Shown here in pieces: positions 1 through 13,209 of a DNA stretch of 64,000 nt (position 1 is its first letter; each line of letters opens with the position of its first letter). The stretch spans positions 1,426,001 to 1,490,000 of the forward strand of contig JACAAK010000005.1 of the NCBI GenBank assembly GCA_025093985.1. The letters are read 5' to 3'. The notes beneath the pieces were generated by a model that had not been told where the DNA came from, did not search any database, and saw nothing but the letters and a program-made list of their open reading frames with translations. Source of the stretch: Calvatia gigantea. Taxonomy: Eukaryota; Basidiomycota; Agaricomycetes; Agaricales; Lycoperdaceae. A program made the position numbers and the translations under genes.

Positions 1-1159
1 AAGTAAATAAGAGGGAGGGTGATATGGTCACAGGTGTCGAACTCGCTCACCGATGAAATGTTGGACTCTAGAATGGTCGTAAGGAGACATATGAGGCGCA
101 GCCACTAATGCGGCGGTTGGAAGAAGGAGAAAAAGAAGAGGTAGGTGGGGAAGGAGGGCAGGCAGGTAGATTTGATCCTCATTAATACTTTTCGTCCTCT
201 GGGGTCACGGTGTTGATCGGCCCCAAAGTTCTCTGATGGCTTAGCCGCTTACCTCAGTCTGTTGACCCTTTCTGCGCTCCGACTTACCTTTCCCACCCTC
301 CCACTCCAGTCCCTTTGTGTTTCGTTTCTCCAGTTGCAAAGTACTTCAAGTGGCTCTCTTTCCTCCTATAAGTACGCCATGTACACCCAAATAAGCACCC
401 TACACATGGTATCACTTTTCCCTCGTCAAGTTTATGTATACTGCACAGACACATCCAACACGTGCCCAGTACTTATGTACTCCAGTCGCCGTCAGACACA
501 ACACCCCAAGCCTCAGGCTTGTTCACTCGGCTCTCGCCCAGAATGATCTACCATTCACGAATGTGTCTCCCAATCTACCCATCCGCACAATCTTCCCCTA
601 GCTCGCTTACTGTGAAAACGCAGAAAAGTTCCCAACCCACGGTAACCACAACCTATCATAGTCTCTCTAAGGAAATCACCTTGCAATCACCACTGCCTCC
701 CCCAAGCATTTGAATTGGGTTTGCGAGCAAATCTTGAATCTCGCCAGGCAGATAAGTAATGATTCAAGCGCGGGATTGTGCCGAAATATTAAGTTCACAC
801 GAGGGCCGTTCTCTGCAGGTTCTTACTGATCGGAACAGACGAGTAACGGAACTGACGGGCTCTTTTAAGGTCTTCGGCCTGAATACAAAGTAGAATAATT
901 TGCCATTGCAGTCCTGCAGTCTTCATGTTCGCGGACAGGTATAACACAAATGTTCCTGAGCACCGGCGTGGATGACAATTCCGCCATTGGAACGCACCAC
1001 CCAACGAACCTGGGCACATCAGATCAATCCCCAAAAGAAAAATTGACGTCCCAATATGTAACATTTTTTATGTCTCTCCCCAACTTGTCTGTCGTTTATG
1101 GATGCCGAAACATATACGTACACACACCAACTATAGAGCACAAACATTTCTTTTTCCGC
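1..1159. other. Intergenic / no gene recognised
   Basis: I see no coding region I can support in this stretch. Open frames exist on both strands but have no recognisable domain, no consistent splice signals and low-complexity or random-looking composition. The right end is the 3' flank of the ARPC2 gene, which ends at 1160 on the minus strand. Confidence 0.5.
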
Positions 1160-2368
1160 TCACCGAGTAACCATCGTCCTCCCACTAGTCAGACAGAATC
1201 AGTCAAATCCAAAGATCAAGTTGTAAACGAAATTTACCTGACAGTCTTCCTCTCACCCGTAGCCACTTCCGCCTTTGCACGGTTGAGCACCTTCTGGAAC
1301 TCAGATACCCGAGCTCTCATTCGCGAATGCATATACGCTTTTGAGCACTTGATGTGATAGTGCAAGTAGTCGCGGAACAGCTGAATGTGAGAGATCGTCG
1401 CAGACGCCACATCTGGTCTTGCAAAGTGACGCGGGAACAGCACAAAAGTGACGTAACCTGCATCTTCTGTTTTCCTCAAACCTGCGATGTGGCGAATTTC
1501 AAGGGGTGGATCGCGATTGGTGTAAAGCACCTGTGGTGCATTCTGGATGGAAGGTTGCCTCCGAGCATCAACAAATTCCTGGTCAAATGAAGTGTATCAA
1601 TGACGCACATTATCATGAGATCGATCCATACCTGCAAGAACACCTTTCCAAATATACGATCTGTTTCCTCCCTGAAAATAGTCGAGAATATAACCGTAAC
1701 CCGATCAGGGGAGGCCTGGACGTAGAGAGCCTCCTCGTCGCGATAATGGATTTGCATTAACTCCCCCTGTCCCCCCGATATCTCCAACGCCTTTTGCTCC
1801 TGGAACGCACGCTCAAACGGCGCCGATAGAGCATTCCTCTTCAAAAGCGCAACGGACATCACAAACGCGTCCCTTGACTCTAATGATGTTCATAATCAGC
1901 GCTGCATCCTCAAGCTTCGAGCTTTTAAAGACGAGCCGCTCACCAGGATCCTGAGGGACCTGTTCCAAGTCAATCATCAAACTGACATTATAATCCTGCT
2001 CCGGTTGATCCAACAGCAACGCTCCGTATTCTCTCCTTAACACATCCGCAGCACCATACCTCACCAATTCATCCCAACATCTGATGTTCATCGATAGCAA
2101 CAATGCTGTCTTCTTGTCTCCGGACGTCAGGTGGAAGCGCACGCCATCAAAATCGACGAACTGCACATCAAGTGTCGAAGGCCTGCCCACAGAACGTGAT
2201 ACAGTCAGCAATCTGACTACTTCAAAAGAACAGTACGGACACACTTTGTGAGCTTATCTAGGATTGTTGTTTGGATGATTGTGTTATGGGGCTATGACAT
2301 TGCATGTCCAACTAAGACAAGGAATCTGTTTCAAGTTTCGATATCGTGCTTACTTCGAGAAGTATCAT
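1160..2368 (-). CDS. ARC35: Actin-related protein 2/3 complex subunit 2 (p34-Arc)
   Basis: This is one of the two central scaffold subunits of the Arp2/3 complex, which nucleates branched actin at cortical patches during endocytosis. Six exons can be read on the minus strand: 2354-2368, 2245-2291, 1944-2182, 1632-1879, 1238-1578 and 1160-1184. They total 915 bases, or 304 residues, close to the usual family length of about 300. The start gives MILLE, as in animal p34-Arc. Family signatures follow in order: VDFDGVRFH, YNVSLMIDLE, a LKRN segment, IHYRDEEALYVQ, DRVTVIFSTIF, FVLFPRH and FRDYLHYHIKCSKAY-MHSRMR near the C-terminus. The last exon is only 25 bases and supplies the SGRT-type tail. All introns are GT-AG of 53-64 bases. 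The identification is secure; the exon ends are inferred by eye. Confidence 0.95.
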
Positions 2369-2996
2369 TCCTGGGAACAAAAGAATCAGTCGACTTTGTC
2401 GCTGTGTGAGCAGCAGGCCGTGAACGTACCGTAAGGTTTACAACTGTGTTGGCGGGCTCCAATGTTGGACGTCGGAGAGACCGCGAATCGTGATCTAACC
2501 AGTCCGCAGTGTGATAAGCACGTGCGTCTCATCAATTCAGAGGGGTGCTGGTGAAATAAATGTATAATTTCCATTTCGCATTCGTACACTGTAAAACTAC
2601 CTCCAGTGATGAAAAATATTAAAAGACCTCGAACATCTGCGTTGTGATTGCGGCCCTCGGACACAGGGGTAACGGGACAAATGGAATAACCACCGGTGCA
2701 AAACGCCGATAGTGGGAATAAAGTACGAGGACACGGGTACCGCCAATGGATATCAAAACCAGTAGTAATGCAAAATCAAAGCAAGCTGAACTAACAGAGT
2801 AAAGAAGGCAGGTGATATAGGAATAATTGGGGAAAAAAGGAGAAACCGTCGAGGTAAGAAGTGTCATGCTGTTTCAGGGCAAAAAGTGTTCAGTTCCGGA
2901 TTAGAGCAGTGTAAGTAGGGCCAATGATAAACGGGTAACGGGGAGAAGAGACACACAAAGAACGCTGAAGTAACGTAACTGCAATGTCTAAGTGTC
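2369..2996. other. Intergenic between ARPC2 start and Zds1 stop
   Basis: About 630 bases between two minus-strand genes. It must hold the ARPC2 promoter and the 3' UTR of the Zds1-family gene. I saw no further gene and no clear TATA box. Confidence 0.5.
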
Positions 2997-5896
2997 CTAT
3001 AGGACCCGTCGCTGCTGCTGTCGCAAGGTCGCTAATGGCGTATCTTCCTCCTCCCCGCCCAAACTATCGCCATCAGGCTGCCCTTGGCTCGTCCTCGGTT
3101 GCCTAGGCTGCGCTTGCGGGACTGGGGAGATCGCGTGTATACTCTGCCCTTTCCGTACCTTAGCGCCATTCGTTTGAGGTGGAGGAATAGCATTGGCTGA
3201 CAGAGAGCGGCTAGGCCTGCCTCCTCCCACGCCCACTCCCGCAAACCCATCAGTGGGTAAAGGTGGCTGGCGTTGTGTGGGTGGGGGGACTATGTGGTTC
3301 TGCGGAGGAGTTCGGGATCTCTGTGGTGAAAGACTCCGTCGTTGCTGAGTGTTGTTCTGCGACATCCACGAGGCGGTTTGATCTACTGGTGGCATTGCTC
3401 CTGGGGGTAACCTTTGCTGCTGCAACTGGCCATCATAAAACTGCTGTTCAGGAACTGGAGTCGATTGCGGCGAAACAAGCTTGGGTGGCGAGTTAGAGTA
3501 TTGCTGCGACGGAGGTCGGGGGTAATGTTGACCGGGTATTCCATTAACTGGGCCACTTCGTCCCACCTGTTGATTAGATTGCGAATTGTAGTTCTCATAC
3601 TCCTGTTCCATCACACGGTGCTGCATCTCGTATTGTGGGCCTTTAATTGGCATTTCCGCGCGCCGGCCACCTACTCCACCAACAGGTGTTTTTGTCAGTG
3701 AGCCCCGCTTACCAGATTCCTTCTTCTTCATCTCCACCTCCTTTTCCCTTTCCAATTTCTCCTTTTCCAGTCTCTCCTTTTCCGTCTTCTCCCGCTGTTC
3801 CTGCTCTCTCTGTTCCCTCTCCCGTTGCTCTTGTTCTGCATCCTCCACAGTGTTTGAATTGGCTCCAGCTACGCCATCTGCACCTGCCCCTGCAACACTA
3901 TTCGGTTGGGCCTGTGCCGTTGGAGCTGGCGTTTGTGTCTTATTGATAATGCCCAAGTACCAGAACATTAGATTACTGATCAGGACTTGTTCATACAACG
4001 GACGACGGGGATTCGCGAGCTTGATATGACTCAGCCTGTATATCGCTCGTTCCACGTGTATAGGATAACGGGCGTAGGGATTTGCTCCCGGAGGTAGTGC
4101 AGGTGATGTGGGCGGTACGTAATTCTTGGATGACTTGGATGCGCCAAGCAGCGCCTGGGCAGCCTCGCGCCCCGCATTTCCTCCAACCATCGAAGGTGTA
4201 AAATCGGCATCTTGCCTCTTTTTAGATCCCCCGAAAAGGGCTCCGAAAAACCCAGAGTCTTTGTCCTTTTCTGGTCGCTCCCTACTTTCCCTGTCCTTGT
4301 CCTTTTCTTGCTTAGATTTTTTGCTTGACTTGTCACCACCCCATTTGAAGAGACCCCCTTTCTTGTCCTTTCGAGGTGCAGGTTGTTGGGGGACCACAGG
4401 CTGGGGCTGGTAGTTTTCAGTTGCGTACAGTTGTTGGGAAGGAAGCAAGGGTTGCGGCGGTTGTTGTATAATTGGTGGTGAGGGGAGGTGAGGCTCTGGC
4501 TCCTGGACTAAGGGAGCGGAGGAAGCAATTGCTGGAATTTCGGTTGAAACCGCTTGAGGAGGTGCCTCTGCAGGGGGTGAGGGTGTCCGAGAAGGTTGAT
4601 ACGCATTTAAAGGCTGAGGTTGTGAATGTCGTTGGGGCTGGGGCTGAAGGATAGATCCAAGAGTATCAAGAAGGCCTAGTTGCACTTCAGGTAAAGGCAG
4701 TTGTGGTATTTCTTGTGATTCGACAGACGAAGGTGGCGACGACGTTGTCGCAACGGGAACCGTTGAGATGTCATCCTCATCCGCATCCCTCAAATATGCA
4801 TCGAGTACTTCACTAAACGAATCAGGCCTATTGTTCACAAAACCGTCATCGGAAAGTGTTTGGCGACGCTGTTGACCTAGGGTATCGGTTTCTCCTGAAT
4901 TGTCCCCATGATCACTTGAAGACAGGTCGCTTGAATTGCGCGGGTCTGTTGGCGGCAGGGTTGCTGCCCTAGCGCCCCTCCTTGTGCTTCCGAACCGATG
5001 TCCACCTCCATCCCCCGGGAGTGCTGGTTTTCTAATTTTCGTGCGTGCAGCGCGGCGGAGAATTTGGCCGGGGGGAGGCACAATGATAGGTGCGTCAGCT
5101 TCATCTCCCATATCTGGTACATTGTCCATCTTATCGACGGCTGGAAGGGGGACAATTAACCAGCATTTCTGGGCGCTAAGTGAGGGGGAGACAAACCTGA
5201 GGGCGAGAGATTAAGGCTGAGGCTTCTCCTGAGAAGAGTCCTGAGCTTGGAGGAATCATCATTTTCAGATGCTTCCTCTGCAAGCTGTTCAAGCCGCTGA
5301 AGGTCGGTGAAGTTTAACTGGGGAACTGGATTGAGGAGATAGCTGCGGTTGCGGCTGAGGGGAACGATTTTTTCTTCCTCCACTCCATCATTTTCACGCG
5401 GTTGGTATTGTCGTCTGAGCATTGAGCGCTTGCGTCCGAGGCCCAAAGAAGACGAAGAGGTTGATCGGCTGAGGTCTGCTCCGTCTGCTGGAGGAACGTT
5501 TCGTGCATGTTCTTTGAGGAATGCGCGAAATTCTGCGGGAGCGATCTCTGGGTGGACACTGGCAGGGACCCAGAAGAGGTGGAAGGGATCGTCGGTCACG
5601 CCAGTGGACGTCGCACCAGTATCTGCGGAATCCACGCTGCTACTGCCATGGCTGCTGCGATCGGAAGAGGTTCTGTCGTAGGACATGCTGGATGAGTCGC
5701 TGTCTGACATGAAAGAAGCAGCAGCGGATCCGACAGGCCATGTCCTGGTGGTTGGTGAGGTGGCAGGGGACTGATTGGGAAGGTCTGGATCGATAATGAG
5801 GGCACCAGGGGTGGTAGAACGGCGCCTGATGTCGCGGAGTGCCTCTACTTCGCGTTGAATTTCATACTCTGAAGGTTGGAGGGTGCGAGTAGCCAT
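2997..5896 (-). CDS. ZDS1: Zds1/Zds2-family cell polarity regulator (Zds_C domain)
   Basis: Zds proteins bind PP2A-Cdc55 and Cdc42-related factors and influence polarity, mitotic exit and mRNA export in yeast. Two exons (5197-5896 and 2997-5140) flank a 56-base GT-AG intron and encode about 947 residues. The N-terminal third holds a fungal conserved block around DDPFHLFWVPASVHPEIAP followed by EFRAFLKEHA, typical of this family's N-terminus. The Zds_C domain lies at about residues 583-630, with the run YPIHVERAIYRLSHIKLANP followed by LYEQVLISNLMFWYL. Between them are long Ser/Pro/Gln-rich disordered tracts and a Lys-rich patch. After the domain comes a Glu/Lys/Arg charged helix, then a Pro/Gln-rich tail. 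The start at 5896 is the first ATG of the long exon. The family call is firm; orthology to one specific yeast paralog is not implied. Confidence 0.9.
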
Positions 5897-6453
5897 TGAA
5901 TGAGCTAATTGATGTTGTGGATCGACAGAAGTCCTGTGGTGGATGGAAGGGGGTCACGAGAAGAAGAGGGGACGTAGGGAACGACGACGACGATACAAGG
6001 GACTGTCGCCGCCGCTGATGACGAAGGTTGATAGGGGGTGGATGTTGTGGTGGAGAGAAAGAGTGCGGTATGTATGTAAAATTGGGTTGGATCAACTCCG
6101 CTCACGGACAAGCATCAAGCCGTGAGCTCCAAGCTAAGGCTTTAACCGCCCAAACTAATTGCCTATATTGACGCCCATGTTCCTTCACGAGTTTTTTTTT
6201 TTTTTTTTCTTCTCCATGTTCAATGTTCAACCCTACGGACATGGTACGCTAAATACACACGACAATATTTGATGCATTACTCCAAGGATATGGATGTTGT
6301 CAACAAGGCACAGGTAGCTCAACAGCGTGGGAGACGGTCGGAACTGCCCTTGATACCCAGGCAAAAGGGACCAAATACGACTCAGCCAAGGTCTAGGGGG
6401 CAATAAGCCGCATAACTAGAATAAGTACATACTATGCACATATAGTATAGTCC
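5897..6453. other. Intergenic with a 17-base poly-T tract
   Basis: This region holds the promoter of the Zds1-family gene and the 3' flank of the MOZART1 gene. The only notable element is an uninterrupted T run at about 6192-6208. No ORF here has domain support. Confidence 0.5.
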
Positions 6454-6807
6454 TTATCGAGTGCGGCCCGCACTGCTGGTATTCTGCTTACTCAGTGCCG
6501 CATTTTCACGGCGCAGTTCAAGGATAACGGCCTACGGTGTAATCATCAGTGATGTTGCGCTTGTCCGAATGAAAGGGAGAAGAACAAACAGCAAGAGCCT
6601 CCGGGTTAACGCCGCTTTCAATCATGCCAACGCATGTTGCCAGAGTTTCCTTGTCAAGCTGTGTGTTGAGAAGCTGGGACATTTCGTAAAGAACTAGGAA
6701 AAAGCACTAGTTACACACACGATACCGCCGGTGAAAAGATGAGTTTAGGACATACTGTCAAGGGTTTGTTGAGCTGATGTGATACGATCCGCCTCGCGTG
6801 AAGACAT
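6454..6807 (-). CDS. MZT1: Mitotic-spindle organizing protein 1 (MOZART1), gamma-tubulin complex subunit
   Basis: MOZART1 is a very small protein that binds the N-termini of gamma-tubulin complex proteins and is needed to recruit and activate gamma-TuRC at spindle pole bodies. Splicing two short introns on the minus strand gives 77 residues beginning [10 protein letters not shown]. The first junction joins GACA to TTCTTTACG across a GTATGT...CCTAG intron. The second joins GCTCTTGCT to GCCGTTATC across GTTTGT...CGTAG. The diagnostic core reads ISxLLN-like then [20 protein letters not shown] followed by [13 protein letters not shown], matching the animal form around [20 protein letters not shown]. 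Length is typical for fungi. The gene is divergent from TMA16 with only 167 bases between the start codons. Confidence 0.93.
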
Positions 6808-6974
6808 TCTGGTGGGAGACGCACAAATTAGTCCTCCAATGGACCCTTCCCTGAGTGCATCCATCGCATGGCCCTCTTTGTATCTTGTATTCATTTACAT
6901 AGACCATCACTCCCACACTCCACTTTCGAAAAATTGTCCCTAATCAGCAGTGCCTGCTTGATTTCGCGCTCGCA
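6808..6974. promoter_or_regulatory. Compact divergent promoter MZT1 / TMA16
   Basis: 167 bases separate the start codon of MZT1 (minus) from that of TMA16 (plus). Both genes must be driven from this interval or from overlapping transcription units. No TATA box is obvious. The promoter assignment is inference from gene arrangement. Confidence 0.5.
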
Positions 6975-7686
6975 ATGGCTCCCTCAACAACTGCAAAGAC
7001 TGCAGCTTCCAAAACAAAAAAAGAAAAGATTTTTCATCCTGCCTCCCGAAAAGCCGAGCAGCTCGCTAGAAAAGCCTTGCGCAAAGGCAAACTCGGAAAC
7101 CTCAATTCAAAGCGCTCCCAAAAACATGATACTCGGGGTGAGTGCTGCCGCCATGTGCCCCATGTTCTCGCGCGGAGTCACCGACCGTCAGATGGTAGTT
7201 GATTTCTATGGCTTCTTCTTCCACGCGCTGCCCGAAGAAGGCGTCTTCACTCTCGGGGAACTCCATACCCTGATTCGGGATGTCTGGCTAACGAGGCATG
7301 ACGAAGAACTCGAGCAAGAGAGGTCAGCAAGGAGGAAAGGTCGACCAAAGAGTGTGAGAGAAGCAAAGCTGGAGGATATCAAGCTCATCGAGGCTGAACA
7401 GTATCGTACCGGAATGGGTAGGAGTATCGACTCTGATCACCTAAATCGGCTCTAACACATGTACATCCCCCCATCAGAGGTTCCCGACCTGACACATCCA
7501 GCGAATATACATCTCTTCCGCCAGTGGGACCAAAAGGAGCTTGCGTACGTGCAACAGCTGAGGCGCATCCGGATTTTCAGCCAGCAACCCGAAAATGTTG
7601 TCATTTCTCAGCCAGGAAAACACCAATTCCTGATAAAAGATGGTGGAGATAAACAAGAAAATATGCTCATAGACACGGCATCATAG
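6975..7686 (+). CDS. TMA16: Translation machinery-associated protein 16
   Basis: TMA16 associates with pre-60S and ribosomal particles and takes part in large-subunit assembly in the nucleus. Exons run from 6975 to about 7138, then about 7190 to 7417, then about 7478 to 7686. The introns begin GTGAGT and GTAGGA, and the second ends in CCATCAG. The N-terminus is basic (HPASRKAEQLARKALRKGKL), as usual for the family. The middle reads VDFYGFFFHALPEEGVFTLG then LHTLIRDVWLTRHDEELE, and the end has DLTHPANIHLFRQWDQKELA then YVQQLRRIRI. These are hallmark blocks of TMA16. The first 3' splice site (GCGGAG) is weak by eye, so that junction is the least certain part. Confidence 0.88.
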
Positions 7687-8045
7687 CCAGTGGTCAGTAC
7701 AGTTGCGAGTAATAGGAACGAATTGACTTAAAAATTCTGAAAAAGGCGGAGGGCCCTGAAGGTCGTGACATACTACACGGCGCCCAGCCAAAATTCTGAA
7801 CCACTTTACGTGCCCAAGTGACTCAAACAAAAAATTTTGAGGAACCAGCTAATATGTCCGTTGGTTTTTCAACCATTTCAGGGCATACGGCGATGGTTCC
7901 TTATCGTTGCTCCAACAATCAGACCTCCGCCCACAGTCTAGACCCTCGTTCCGGTGTTCTATCGTCGCGTCGGAACAAATTGCGATGACTTTTAACCTTG
8001 CCTCGCATCCTTTCCGTTATTTCCCTCATCCGTTGCTCCGCCCCC
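7687..8045. other. Intergenic, TMA16 to FAD monooxygenase
   Basis: A 360-base spacer between two plus-strand genes. It should contain the TMA16 terminator and the monooxygenase promoter. I saw no additional gene. Confidence 0.45.
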
Positions 8046-10149
<2,104 letters not shown>

Positions 10150-12029
10150 AGGCTAGGCCCTTCTATCTTTCGCCAGCCTTTGCTGGCTCGCTGGAGCCCT
10201 GGGACTTGTGCCGGGATACGAGATCGGACGACGAGGATATATTTGCAGAACCCAAATCATGAAGTTGTTGATAAAGGAGCATAGAATATTTATTAATTTA
10301 GACCTTTAACACAGCAACCCCTCCGAGTATACGCTCAAGTCCATCGCATTCCCTTGTTCCCCTTCTTAATAAGATTGTGATTTGTGAACTTTTTTTGCTG
10401 TTTGGTTGCAAGAGACTTAACACCCTGTATGCGCCAAGATTAGGGAAACATTCACCCGCTGGTTGGACGTGATTCCTTACCTGTTTTCCGTCATACCTTG
10501 GAAGAGGAATGTCATTTTCCAGGGAGCCGGGAGTGTGGAGGTGAGGTACAGGTCTACCGCCCCAAGCTCAAGGCCTCGTTGATCGTTTTCGGATGTGCTA
10601 GCATAGTCTGGGGCGCGGGCCGTGCGGGGGATGGTCGTAGTAAGGCCACCTCCCACTTGATATGGATGTTCTATTAGTTTTTAAAATGGGGGGCTGGACA
10701 ATGCTTACCGTTATAGCCCCAGCTTGAGCCTGCCCATACTTTTCAGAATTCTCATTTAAGGTGCTTGTTTTTACAGCCTCAGCCACCGGAATTCCTATGT
10801 CCGGTAATCTTGTTTGGGGTTTCTCCTTGAGTGTTTTGGCTTCCTGTGATCGTCGTTTGCGTGGGTCAAAAAAAGGATTTGCAGACTCCCGGATGAATTT
10901 CATCAAAGGTTTGGGTAAGAAGGGATGGCTTTCCATACATTCTGGGATGAGCACATCGAGTTGACCGCCCTACCCAGACCTAGGATTCGCACCGGTTACA
11001 TTCACATAGAACCCGGATGTTCCCCTTTCCCATCTACGATTACATATCTATCCGCTGGAAAGAGCGTTGAAATTTATCTCCATGGCCTCAATAACGGGGT
11101 GGGACTTATGAGGGGAGGGACGTCGATGAACGTTGACGAGAACTCACTCATATTTTTTCTCCCACAGACCTCAGCAGGATGCCGATATGTGGTGCGGCAG
11201 AGCATCATACTTGCGCCGAGCCAAAAACAATCAAACCAAATCAGCAGGAATTCCACCTGTTGATTACACTCAGATGCACTTGAATCAACGTTAACCAACA
11301 ATCACTAATCATCAACGTCGTTTATTTTTGTTTAATTGGAATCATTCCGATATTCTCGCTGGGCCTAAGGCCTCGTGTAAGGGGTAGAGTCAAGCCAAGA
11401 ATCGCTAAAAATGTGGAAACATTAGTTCTACTTTTTTCCAAAATCCAAAAATCAGGGGTTGCGATGGGATTTGGGTCATGCCCGTGATGTCATCGTCAGT
11501 GCACCAATACTTCCGCAGTTGTTGTCGATTTTCAATCCACCGTTGTGGCTGGTGGTCCAATAAAGTGCGGAACGAGGTTAAGTACCCACTGACCCCGGCT
11601 TCTCGCTGGTCCGCAGGTAGCCAGAAGAGCATGGTCGAGGTTAAACGTTAAACGTTAAACTCAAACAAACAAGTAATTACTCGAACTCATGGTTCTAGCA
11701 GCAGTTGAGTCATTCTGATTGGCGAGTCGAACCCTCTTCATGTCCGCGCCTTGCTGTCTCCAGAGTAGAGAGTGGAATAGAGCTTATGTTACCCAAGCGC
11801 TCATGTGCTCATGTATTGTCTTGCCAGCGCGGTTCGTTCGAGGAGCGCTGTTGCGTGGAGCGAAATGGGGCTCAAACCTGAACCAGGGTTTTCCAGAACT
11901 GTCATTGACCAAAACAGGTTTCGGCATCTCCAAACTAGGATGCCTCGTGGAAGAAATATCGAAGCTGTTGAGGATACAGCACCCCACCCTGGTTCTTATT
12001 CTACTCTTTCTTCCGCAACCTAAGTTACG
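10150..12029. other. Gene-poor stretch with unresolved minus-strand coding-like fragments
   Basis: No complete gene can be built here. On the minus strand about 10598-10954 contains a basic stretch (FIRESANPFFDPRKRRSQEA) that ends at a good GTAAGC donor. Downstream in a different frame lies a hydrophobic stretch (GAVDLYLTSTLPAPWKMTFL). Another minus-strand fragment at 11405-11632 reads like protein (SFRTLLDHQPQRWIENRQQL). The pieces do not join in phase. They may be a diverged or broken gene, or chance frames. The right half carries AACGTTAAC-type motifs near 11287 and 11639. Confidence 0.35.
11287..11662. repeat. Imperfect inverted pair of AACGTTAACC-type motifs, with a TTAAACG tandem
   Basis: A copy of AACGTTAACC lies near 11287, and the inverted form GGTTAAACGTT begins near 11639, where it continues as about three tandem TTAAACG heptamers. 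The spacing is about 360 bases. This could be the ends of a small non-autonomous element or chance AT-rich sequence; no target-site duplication was confirmed. Confidence 0.3.
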
Positions 12030-12862
12030 ATGGGCCTGGCTGGCACTTTAGCCGACGACGACGACTATGATGTTGTGTCAAATCCTGATGATCTCTCGCC
12101 TGACACCAGTACAGCCGACCCAAGGGCTGTCAATCTTATGGTCTTTGAACCACAACCCTGCCCTGCTTCCAGTGAAAAAAACCAGGCCATAAGGTGGACC
12201 GCTGCTGAAATTCAGGATTACACCCGCAAAATCGCTGGGGAACGCTCAACCGGTTTTGAGCATAAAATTGTTCGCGTATATGTAGACTGGTTTGTTCGAC
12301 CCAATCACTGTCAGGTGGGTACGAACCGCGTCCAAGTAATGACGGTCTAAATTGACCCACCGATGAAATATTTTAGTCACGTCCTATGTTTGCGCCAGGG
12401 GAAACTCTCGTTTCCTCAGGTACAGCTGGTCGTGGGAGTCTTTTCGGACAAGTCAATTCGTGACCACGAGCGCGAGCCAACGTGGCCCGAGGAGGAGAGA
12501 TATGAACTGCTTAGACACTGTCGCTGGGTCGATGAGATCATCACTGAAGCCCCTTGGGAACTCAGTGAAGACTTTCTTCGTCGGCAACGTATTGACTTCG
12601 TAGCTATCGAAGAGGGAGCCTCCGTCAATCCGGCCTACGACAAGCTACGCATTAGAGGTTATGATGAAGTGAAACGAGCGGGTGAGCATCCCTGATTCCG
12701 GATAATTATGGGCTGCTGAAGCTCTACATAGGTAAAGCCATACCAACCCGGAGAAACACCCAATCCGCTTCAATGCTTCGGCGTGCGTCACCAGCCTGTT
12801 CGTCCTCTGTACCCCCTTCGCCACTTGAAGACTTCACTGGTCATATGGGGTGCGCCCTGTAA
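12030..12862 (+). pseudogene. Decayed CTP:phosphocholine cytidylyltransferase-like gene
   Basis: Intact homologs make CDP-choline in the Kennedy pathway of phosphatidylcholine synthesis. The N-terminal part (WTAAEIQDYTRKIAGERS, then VRVYVD) and the middle (KLSFPQVQLVVGVFSD, YELLRHCRWVDEIITEAPWE, RIDFVAIEEGASVNPAYDKL, GYDEVKRAGKAIPTRR) are clearly of this family. Three breaks stand out. After VRVYVD the frame is lost: one extra base in GACTGG is needed to explain the shift from DGLFD to DWFVR. The nucleotide-binding HxGH signature that should follow reads TVSH even in the better frame. After TRR the usual STSD-type motif is absent and the protein ends early (PPSPLEDFTGHMGCAL) at about 12862. 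Introns at about 12315-12375 and 12681-12732 are still recognisable. I therefore call it a non-functional relic; loss of catalysis is inference from missing motifs. Confidence 0.72.
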
Positions 12863-13209
12863 GAAGTTGCTTCAACACCACTCTGCAGCTTCCTTACGTA
12901 ACGTGCTGTATAATTGATCAAAAATTGTAAACGTTTCTTGCATGTTGCGTTGCGGGTGCGAGATTTTCCTCCTATTCACGTGTGGCAGTAGAATTTCTTG
13001 GCTAGGGAAAGATAGACCTTGTTTATTTCCCAATGAGCGTTGTTCTCGGCCCCGGCGCCAGACTATGCAAGGTCAAATCGTTACGGATACATATTTACTA
13101 TGTGCAGGTGTACCGGGCGGACAAAGCTAGACATGTAAAACAGTTTAGTCTGAACAATAAGTTAAAAACGCATATGTAACTAAAGCTACTACACAGGACA
13201 AAAATAACA
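12863..13209. other. Convergent spacer before ZAP1
   Basis: About 350 bases between the cytidylyltransferase relic (plus) and the ZAP1 stop codon (minus). Nothing coding is supported here. Confidence 0.45.

Noticed and set aside
2386..2867. Two minus-strand frames upstream of ARPC2
   Set aside because: No recognisable domain, no clean splice partners and low-complexity composition; left as intergenic.
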